Under the pieces are notes generated by a model. It was not told where the DNA came from. It saw nothing but the letters and a program-made list of their open reading frames with translations, and did not search any database. A stretch of 32,202 nt of DNA, taken from the NCBI GenBank assembly GCA_017526985.1, contig JAFXQR010000020.1, positions 1 through 32,202 on the forward strand. The letters are read 5' to 3'. How positions within the stretch are numbered: the stretch's first letter is position 1; every line of letters begins with the position of its first letter. A program made the position numbers and the translations under genes. Below are positions 32,055-32,202 of this stretch, in pieces. Source of the DNA: Lachnospiraceae bacterium (lineage in GTDB: Bacteria; Bacillota; Clostridia; Lachnospirales; Lachnospiraceae).

Positions 32055-32202
32055 ACCGGAATTCAATATATATACAATGGCCTTGAATTATCTTTCAGAC
32101 TATCTTAGAACGATAAGAGAAGATTAAGGATGGTATAGCACTGAAGTGATTAGCGATGTATTTAGTATAGAAAAGATCGGATATCATAACGAAAATAAAG
32201 CA

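Overview
The window looks like a chromosomal segment of a low-to-mid G+C Firmicute, most likely a gut-type Lachnospiraceae member (order Eubacteriales). This is inferred from clostripain-like and YesM-type families, Firmicute-style housekeeping genes, strong Shine-Dalgarno sites, sigma-A promoters with extended -10 elements (TGnTATAAT), a cytoplasmic-type GH10 xylanase paired with an iron alcohol dehydrogenase, and a YtrA-type GntR/ABC operon. No phage, insertion sequence, conjugation module or CRISPR array was seen.

Layout. 1-350: an intergenic modular repeat and a leftward tRNA-Arg(ACG) with promoter and terminator. 555-1931: a surface-anchored zinc-ribbon protein with a 27-bp tandem repeat. 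2104-4756: a probable nucleoid-associated protein, a double zinc-ribbon/HTH protein and an ArsB/CitM-type permease. 4788-5324: a cre-like operator, an unlisted 57-residue Cys-rich ORF and the 5' remnant of a YesM-type histidine kinase. 5366-6289: a leftward pair of unrecognised genes. 6530-12553: a rightward run of THUMP-type rRNA methyltransferase, a second copy of the modular repeat, clostripain-like protease, RdgB, metallophosphoesterase and acyltransferase 3. 12658-15068: GH10 xylanase plus Fe-alcohol dehydrogenase. 15181-16977: aspS with its own promoter and terminator. 17205-21911: rhomboid protease, EAL phosphodiesterase, hisS, Sfp-type phosphopantetheinyl transferase and a small unknown protein. 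21961-22227: tRNA-Thr(GGT) and tRNA-Pro(AGG) with promoter and terminator. 22332-24876: two GGDEF proteins, so with the EAL protein there are three c-di-GMP genes in 7 kb. 24876-25067: a truncated radical SAM gene cut by an inverted MATE transporter. 26463-30454: a five-gene ABC-permease-GntR-ABC-permease operon. 30647-31953: a GNAT acetyltransferase and a SAM methyltransferase. The window ends in remnants of a Crp/Fnr-type regulator.

The most useful leads are: (i) a modular, dispersed intergenic repeat whose second copy carries a clean 55-nt insertion with its own hairpin; (ii) a tRNA-Pro with A at position 34, implying inosine decoding beyond tRNA-Arg; (iii) the in-frame 27-bp repeat array in a membrane-spanning zinc-ribbon protein; (iv) two rightward genes each broken at a boundary with convergent genes (histidine kinase, radical SAM), which mark rearrangement points; and (v) an orphan two-gene module of no recognised family. 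I found no convincing wholly new multi-gene system. The c-di-GMP cluster, the orphan pair and the dispersed repeat are the places I would look first.
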